DNA from: Parietaria judaica
Lineage: Eukaryota; Streptophyta; Magnoliopsida; Rosales; Urticaceae
DNA length: 64,000 bases
Assembly (NCBI GenBank): GCA_954871525.1
Contig: OX940869.1
Location: 11,493,001-11,557,000 of the forward strand
Direction of reading: 5' to 3'
Below are positions 57,347-64,000 of the stretch, piece after piece. Below the pieces are notes generated by a model. That model made no database searches. It was not told the DNA's origin and was given only the letters and a program-made list of their open reading frames with translations. Made by a program: the position numbers and the translations under genes. Numbering within the stretch: position 1 is the stretch's first letter; every line of letters starts with the position of its first letter.

Positions 57347-57574
57347 AAGCACATCACTTTGGCACTTATATTGCCCGTGGCTACTGCAGCTGTGGAGAGA
57401 GTTTTTTCTGCTATGAACATCATCAAGACTCGATTACGAAATCGAATGGGAGACATGTTTATGAATGATAGTATGCTTGTGTACATCGAGAGGGATATTT
57501 CTATTTCTATCGACGAGGAATCTATTATGCAATACTTCCAAAATATGAAAACTCGACGTCATATTTTGTACTAG
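57347..57574 (+). pseudogene. hAT transposase C-terminal dimerisation piece
   Basis: ALILPVATAAVERVFSAMNI, then KTRLRNRMGD and QYFQNMKTRR, is the conserved hAT C-terminal dimerisation block (LPVATASVERAFSAM in relatives). No in-frame ATG precedes it, and the middle of the protein, including the catalytic DDE region, is missing. Confidence 0.88.
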
Positions 57575-57963
57575 GTAACATTATTTATTTTTCTTTTCGT
57601 TATTAGATGTTACAATGTTATCGAATACATTCAAACCTGATCTTATGCTTGATTCTTCTTATAGGATTTGGGGCTCATCGATGATGTCTCTGTTATCGCG
57701 CTATTTTGGTCGTCGGTTCTGGTTCTATTCTCGTTGCTCACTAAGTTTTTCGCTATTTTTCCTCTGTTTTTGTTATAGCAATTATTTGTGGTTTTTTTTT
57801 AAACATAGAATTGTTGTTGTTGCGACGTTGAAATATTTTGAAAAGATATTGGATACCGGCGTCGGCGTAACTTGTTGCGATTGTTGTTAACCGTATGCTT
57901 GAATTTTTTTTTTACATTGGGCACCACCTAAATTGAAATCCTGGCTCCGCCACTGTATATGAT

Positions 57964-58442
57964 ATAAAAGGTTAGACTTAATCCCATATTTTAATAACGT
58001 CCTAATTAATTTAATCATGAATTATTATTTCATAGATAAATGTCAAGACTTTTGGTATTACAAGTCTGATTATAACTTAAACGCTAGATATAAATAATTA
58101 CCTGTTAAATTCATTTGCTTTAATAAAATTATAACTGTAGTAATCTGTATATATGGAGAAAATATAATTATAGCTCTTCACGTTCGATCATTGGTATCAT
58201 CACGTTCGATCATTGGTATCAGCTAACTATGTGATTGTAATGTTGTTTTACGTATAATGAGTTAATAAATACAAATATTACCAATTTTAAACTACTGTTT
58301 TGGTGTTTATAAATTATGACATTTATTGACTTCAAACGGTAATAGATCATTCATTTTGCAAAGGCATTCGTTAATATTTTATTTTTTTGGGGCTGGGTTA
58401 TTTGGTTTGATTTTAAGCAAAAAATAATTTAAGGTTACAAGA

Positions 58443-58474
<32 letters not shown>

Positions 58475-59150
58475 TAAAGAAAGGTTTTTAGAACCCTCCG
58501 TCTGTTATTAAATATATTTATAAGAAAAAAAATGTACATTTAATCAAAGAAACCACCATTTGACAATTGAATACAAAATGAGGTGCACATGAAATAAACG
58601 TAATAAAAATATGGCATGTAACAAGTACATTTTACTATGATTTTATGACAGTTTCGTGACCACTTAAATTCCAAAAATAATGTAATAACAGTATTGCATT
58701 TATTTATTTATTCTATGGAGCCGAAAGATTACGTGTATTTGAAAGTAATTATCTTTCAAGAAAGTAATTATCTTTCAAGAATTTATTGTTACATAGGTGG
58801 ATGACATTTAAGAATAATAAGAACAATTAGATGATATAAGAGAGAATATTAATGATATATTGGTTACGAAATACAAGATCTAAAACAATTCGTCATAGAT
58901 TAATAGATAAATTCATGTCTTTATCGGAAAGAGTATCTGAGGAATGTAACGTAAGAGTAAAAACAATATGTACATTTGTTGCATTAAAATTTATTCCTGT
59001 GTAATAAATTAATTTACATAATTTATTTTCTAAAAAATAATATGTATGTATATATATATATGTGTGTGATTATTTAAACGGATTGAAATTTTTATTAAAT
59101 TTTGGTTTTTTAATTTTTATATTATGTTAATTTTTTAGATTTTTTTTTTT
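57964..59150. other. Intergenic, no gene seen
   Basis: AT-rich. Two small tandem duplications: TCACGTTCGATCATTGGTAT twice at about 58177-58220 and AAAGTAATTATCTTTCAAG twice at about 58742-58779. A (TA)n run lies near 58446-58470. Confidence 0.6.
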
Positions 59151-59154
59151 CTAA

Positions 59155-59645
59155 ATTGTAGCATGTTGATGTCGCAAATCATGGATCGGAAGATCGGGAA
59201 TTAAACGCGAAGATCCCATCATTTATCATGCTACAATCTTCGATTTATTTGCTTTTATTTACTAGTTTATTTATTTTCCGTCATTAGTATGATTTATTTT
59301 CATTTATGCCTTGATTCTCGTTTTTATTTCGGGAAACAAAAAACTCTTTATATTGTTTGTCATTCTTTGTAATTCCTCAGCTTTTGAATGAAATGAAAAA
59401 TTGAGACTTTGTGTTTCTCTCCCCAAATCCGAGTGTTCGTGAGCGAGCTCCGAGTTTGATGCCCTCGATCCGGCATCCGTGTGCGGATCAACGGTTCTTG
59501 GATGCCCGAGTCTAGCTATTCGTGCGCGAATCAATAGGCGAGGAAGGTTCTTCGATTGGATATTCATGCGCCGAATCAACGATTGAGTTCGACTATCCCG
59601 GTAACTTTATTTATATAGTTCGATTAACAATAGTTATTTCCGCTC
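59155..59645. repeat. LTR-like fragment with hairpin array
   Basis: An inverted pair ATTGTAGCATG / CATGCTACAAT (about 59155 and 59228) opens the stretch. It is followed by AT-rich sequence and then, from about 59430, GC-richer sequence with four related palindromic words (GTTCGTGAGCGAGC, ATCCGTGTGCGGAT, ATTCGTGCGCGAAT, ATTCATGCGCCGAAT). It closes with a TTATTTCCGCTCTACATCA end. The composition shift resembles the promoter-leader half of a plant LTR, but no partner LTR or PBS is visible. Confidence 0.35.
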
Positions 59646-60121
59646 TACATCATATGTATATTTTTACAATCAAAACATAATATACAAGATATTGCAAATC
59701 TAAAATCTTCCATATATATAGATATAGATTAACTTTCTCCTTGAAATTAAAGAATAGTATATGTGTAGGCTTATCAAACATAGATTAGCAATATCTAAAA
59801 GTAATTAATTATACTAATCTATAGCCTCCAACAACTATCCTATCAATATGGACAAACTCTTAAAATTTAAAATGAATAAATATTTTCAAAACAAAAATGT
59901 ATATATCCATCATATATAAAGTTTTAACATATATTTGACCATCAGTTAATAAAAAAAAACAAGTAAAATATTGCAAAAAATAAATCGAATTTTAATTTGA
60001 TGATATAGGTCTTTTATTTATAATTCACAATCAAAAATAAAATTTTATTAATTTTTTTATTAAGATTATAAACGATATTTTATCGCCACCGCGCTTGGTG
60101 CCTTTCCGCTAGATGTGAAGG

Positions 60122-60637
60122 TTGGAAAATGAAAATGAAAAAAATGCAATATTTTCAAAGCCCCCAATCGACGCTCCCCTTACTATCTCTCTTTCAAGAT
60201 TGCAACTCCATCCCACAATATTGATGGTGATAGCGATGACGATGGTGACTCTGTCCGGTGTTTGCACGACTCAAACGTTGTTGCGACTTAGCACGCCACT
60301 GGTAGATTGTTTCTTTTCTCAGTCCAGAACGACGGTTTCGATTAATACACACCCATTTATATTTCTTTTCGACAGTAAGTCTACACCTGACCGTCAAGCT
60401 ACGCCTTCAGCCCTCTACAGTCGAGCGATATCGTTTTTGTTCACCTTGACAAAGTTTCAGCTTGCATCGATTTATACTTCAATATGTAATATAGATTTAA
60501 AGTATTGCTCGATATCATTTGTAATTTTAGGTTTAACTTCACATGCACGCTCAACGTGCTCCGAATGGCTACTAATATCAAGGTATTACATTACTCAAAA
60601 TTTCTGTTCGAATCTTTATATTTTGTGGTTTTTTTAG
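60122..60637 (+). other. Open frame of 171 codons, unrecognised
   Basis: An uninterrupted frame opening MENENEKNAIFSKPPID with two hydrophobic stretches. I recognise no domain, and it has the Ser/Thr/Leu/Ile mix of translated AT-rich DNA. It could be chance or the first exon of an undetected gene. A second small open stretch with a GT donor lies at 60717-60790. Confidence 0.15.
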
Positions 60638-60899
60638 ATTTTGGTGGTTAGCAAACTATAAGCAAAATTGTTACTTTCAAACTTTTTTGGTCTGTTCAAC
60701 GTCTCGAGTTATTTGAATGCTTTATGTGGCCACCACACCCAGTGTCCCCGTAGTCCAACAGGGCAAGCACCTCTTCCTCAGCCTCCTCAAGCCGGTAATT
60801 ATTTTTATTAATGTTTTTTTTATTGCTTGTGTTTTTAATTTTCCATTGCAGATTAAAAAACATAGAAAAAAAGGGAGGAAGCTAAGATGTGGTCACTGA

Positions 60900-61430
60900 A
60901 TTAGAAAAATATCTTAATTTTTGTTAGTTGTTTTGGAAATAGTTTCCTCAAATATGTTAACTGATACTCAATTGGAACAATATCAAGTTGTTTTTCGACA
61001 TTCAAACTCTTAATTTAGTTGACATTTGCATCTGAACTCTGTTCTTTGTTCACGTTATAATATACGAGGCAGAAAGCTTAGACGAGCACCAATCACTTAG
61101 AGCTTCAGGGATTTCCTTGATATGTTACTCTTTTGTCCCTTCTTCTGTGAGATTATTAATTCTGGGATTTTGGTTTTCGTTTAGGTTGGAAACGGTTAAA
61201 GAGTTTATTTTGGGGCTTTATTTTTGCGTTTCTTGATTTTTCAGGCATTTACTGCTTCATTTCGCATCTTTTCATTTTGCCGCGCTTACGAAGGTTTTGA
61301 AAGTGTGAGGTGGGAAAAGAGTAAAACAAGAACGTATGATTCTACATGTTTACACGTCATTGATAGAAAACAAAAATTATCACTAAATGTCTCATTATCT
61401 ATATGCATTAGTACACATTAAATTTGATTT
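60900..61430. other. Intergenic, no gene seen
   Basis: AT-rich sequence before the repeat field; nothing recognisable. Confidence 0.5.
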
Positions 61431-63240
61431 CGTTAATATTTCGTTATATGTGATTATCTAAATATGGGCATCTGGGACTATTTTATAGAAGACTAATATA
61501 TCAGTCTCGAATACTAAGTATCTAGGACTGATTTATTAGTACCTAATGGTATTCAGGACTGATTTTCATTGGACTAAACTTAGGGACTGATTTTCAGTTG
61601 CTAATATTTTGACACCTTATTTGAGACTAAATTTCAGTGGCGAATATATTTTTGTGCTTTAAGATTTTTCATGCAAACTTATTTGCTACTAAATTTCAGT
61701 CCCGTATATGCTGCCCTCTTATTCAAAATGGCGCAAAATTATTGGGGACTGATTTTCAGTCTCTATTATGTGGTGCTAGTAATACTTAGGAGAATAAACA
61801 TATTTGAGAGTAAAACTTAGTCTTTAATAATCCATAACTGGGACTGATTGATCAGTACCCGATGCTATTGGGGACTGATTTTCAAGGGACTAAACTTAGG
61901 GACTGATTTTCAGTTGCTAATATTTTGACACCTTGTTTGAGACTAAATTTCAGTGGTGAATATATTTTTGTGCTTTAAGATTTTTCCTGCAAACTTATTT
62001 CCTACTAAATTTCAGTCCCGTATATGCTGCCCTCTTATTCAAACTGGCGCAAAATTATTGGGGACTGATTTTCAGTCTCTATTATGTGATGCTAGTAATA
62101 CTTAGGAGAATAAACATATTTGAGAGTAAAACTTAGCCTTTAATAATCCATAACCGGGACTGATTTATCAATACCCGATGCTATTGATGACTGATTTTCA
62201 TTCGAGTAATGTTAGTGACTGATTTTCAGTTGCTAATATTTTGACACCTTTTTTGAGACTAAATTTCAGTGACAAATACATTTTTGTCCTTTAAGATTTT
62301 TCTGGCAAACTTAATGGCTACTGAATTTCAGTCCCCCATACGTTCCATCCTTATTTAAATTGGTGCAAAATTATATGGGACTCATTTCCAGTCTCTAATA
62401 TGTGTACTAGTAAAAATTGGGGACTGATTATTCGGGACTGATTTCCAGTCTCTATACTAAGGAGAATTAACATATTTGAGAGTACAAATTAGTCGTTAAT
62501 AATCCTTTACCGGGACTGATTTATTCGTACCCGATGTTGTTGGGGACTGATTTTCATTCGACTAATGTAAGTGACTGATTTTCAGTTGCTAATATTTTTA
62601 CACCTTATTTAAGACTAGATTTAAGTGACAAATATTATTTTGTGCTTTAAGACTTTACGGCGCAAAATTATTGGGGACTGATTTCCAGTCTCTATCATGT
62701 AGTGCTAGTAATACTAAGTAGAATGAATATATTTGAGAGTAAAAATTAGTCCTTAATAATCTATTACATTATCGGATTTGGGACTAATATTCAGTCTTAA
62801 AAATGTATTTTGTATAGGAAAATGTCAAGGACTGATTTTTAGTCTCACATTACTCGGCACTAATAATTGAGCTTTTTTGGAACTAAAATTCAGTTTTCAA
62901 AGTGTTCCATAGATAAAAAAAATTGGTACTAATCTTCAGTCTTTAATACCTTTCGTGTAGATAATGATCAATGACTAATTTGCAGTCCCTAATTATCCGG
63001 CTCCAAATTAAGCATTTTAAACCCTATTTGTAACTGATGTTTAGTCTCCGAAATGTTATATTGATTAAATAATTAGGGAGTGATATTCAGTGTTCAATAG
63101 TCAATTGAGTATTCAACCAAGAAACATATTAGAGACTGAAAGTCAGTCCTTGTTATTTTTTTATTGGGACTGATATTTAGTATCAAATAAATTTGGCGTG
63201 AGAATTAATTGAAAACTGATTTTAACTCTCTGATACGTTC
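61430..63240. repeat. GACTGA..TCAGTC repeat field, CACTA-subterminal-like
   Basis: Dozens of copies of GGGACTGATTTTCAGTCTC-like words, each a small imperfect palindrome, together with ACTAAATTTCAGT variants. On a larger scale units of about 316 bp repeat (TTGCTAATATTTT at about 61599, 61915, 62230 and, with a longer gap, 62586), decaying to the right. Plant CACTA (En/Spm) elements carry such subterminal repeats, but I do not see a CACTA terminus or transposase, so the assignment is by resemblance. Confidence 0.6.
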
Positions 63241-64000
63241 TTATAATTTTCAAACTATCTTTGTTTTTTTTTGCCAAGCTCGGGTGATGCATAAAGCATA
63301 TCCGTTGTCATCTAAGAAAAAGTGCAGTCTCAAAAAACATGTCATATTACATAAAATTACAATGCAATATACCGTTCAAGCCAAAATAAAAAGATATTGT
63401 TTATAAAACCAAATATTATACAATGACTGTCCTCGCCAAATGTTATACACCTATGAGGACAACATGCCTAGCTAATCATAAAAATAAATAAAAATTATGC
63501 TCGGTTATTTTTTTATTGCACTCAAAAAGCTGTATTGCACCAAACACCATTAACAAAACTAATTTATTTGGTCAACTTACAGAAAAAATGAATATATCAA
63601 TTGCAACACATCTCAAAGCAAGTGGTAAAAAAATTAACTCTTCTAATTAATACCAAATACTAACACTGCATAGTAATGAGTTTGCTATTATTCCTTTACA
63701 ATGAAATTTTGAGAAAAAGAAATGTAAAGATAAAGAACTTCGACTCATAATGCTTGAGATCCTTTGTAATGTTAGGATGCCAAATTTCATTGTCAATGCC
63801 CTGAGAAAGGAAAAAGAAAACAATATAAGATATTCATCACTTTTTTTTGCAAAAACACAAAAACTAATTCCTAGAAGAAATTTGTCAAGCATTTCATCTT
63901 CTTCAAATTTTCAAAAAATGGCAAACATCATAATAGAACTCATCCATTCTTCTAGTGCATTAAGTAACCAAACAGAATCTTCAACAAGATAACAACACTC
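63241..64000. other. Right edge, no gene seen
   Basis: AT-rich. Open stretches of 65-81 codons on both strands match nothing I know. Confidence 0.5.

Larger units (their letters stand above)
56218..57955 (+). mobile_element. Internally deleted hAT element
   Basis: A perfect 8-bp target repeat TATATGAT flanks the element (56210-56217 and 57956-57963). The left end starts CAGTACCAGTG. The right end is CTGGCTCCGCCACTG, whose complement CAGTGGCGGAGCCAG is the familiar terminal repeat of plant hAT elements with ZMYM-like transposases. At 1.7 kb it keeps only the first and last parts of the transposase gene. Confidence 0.9.

Noticed and set aside
60122..60899. Possible two-exon gene (171-codon frame plus a 60-codon frame)
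   Set aside because: No family resemblance and no consistent splice and phase pattern; kept only as a low-confidence open frame.
61599..62600. Regularly spaced repeats considered as a CRISPR-like array
   Set aside because: Units are over 300 bp, degenerate and in a plant genome; they fit transposon subterminal repeats.

Overview
The window reads as nuclear DNA of a flowering plant, probably a eudicot. It is AT-rich, has intron-containing genes (a carotenoid cleavage dioxygenase and an MLO gene) with canonical GT..AG splice sites, and is packed with plant-type Ty1/copia retrotransposons primed by initiator Met-tRNA (PBS TGGTATCAGAGC), hAT elements, Mutator-like foldbacks and MITEs. Nothing prokaryotic is present. 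The species cannot be named from the sequence.

Layout. 1-3125: a broken copia pol on the minus strand joined head-on to a plus-strand LTR. 3621-8869: a complete but dead copia element on the minus strand (element B, TSD TGCAC). 8906-9276: a MITE. 9316-21202: a carotenoid cleavage dioxygenase (CCD) gene on the minus strand, twelve exons, all in phase, but lacking the stretch that should carry the third iron-binding His. One of its introns holds element A (11647-17031, plus strand, TSD GAAGT), a copia element with one uninterrupted 1532-codon gag-pol frame. 21203-23287: intergenic repeats, including a MITE that contains an 86-bp piece of copia gag.

23288-54134: an MLO gene on the plus strand, now a pseudogene. 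Its fourth recognisable exon is split by a very large copia-type retrotransposon (element E, 25852-47856, LTRs about 2.2 kb). E is itself interrupted by copia element C (25868-31126, in E's left LTR), by a solo LTR (F, 33803-36275, TSD AGAAG) and by a decayed hAT/DUF659 transposase gene (36821-39999). E's right LTR abuts a truncated copia (D, 47857-49588), after which the MLO exons resume at about 49745. The last MLO intron carries two Mutator-like non-autonomous elements. The gene has a nonsense codon and a C-terminal frameshift.

54135-64000: mostly non-coding. It holds a possible Helitron, an internally deleted hAT element with a perfect 8-bp TSD (56218-57955), an LTR-like fragment with an array of small hairpins (about 59430-59640), and a 1.7-kb field of GACTGA..TCAGTC repeats resembling CACTA subterminal sequence.

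The two host genes are divergent, separated by about 2 kb, and both damaged. The transposon layers give a relative history: MLO, then E, then C, F and hAT inside E. Element A is younger (about 13 substitutions between its LTRs by eye). The observations I rate highest are an apparently frame-conserved coding tail that runs from pol into the 3' LTR in one copia family, the exon-deleted but phase-intact CCD, the inverted pol/LTR junction at 2597, and the mismatched flanks of E, which suggest recombination between two copies.
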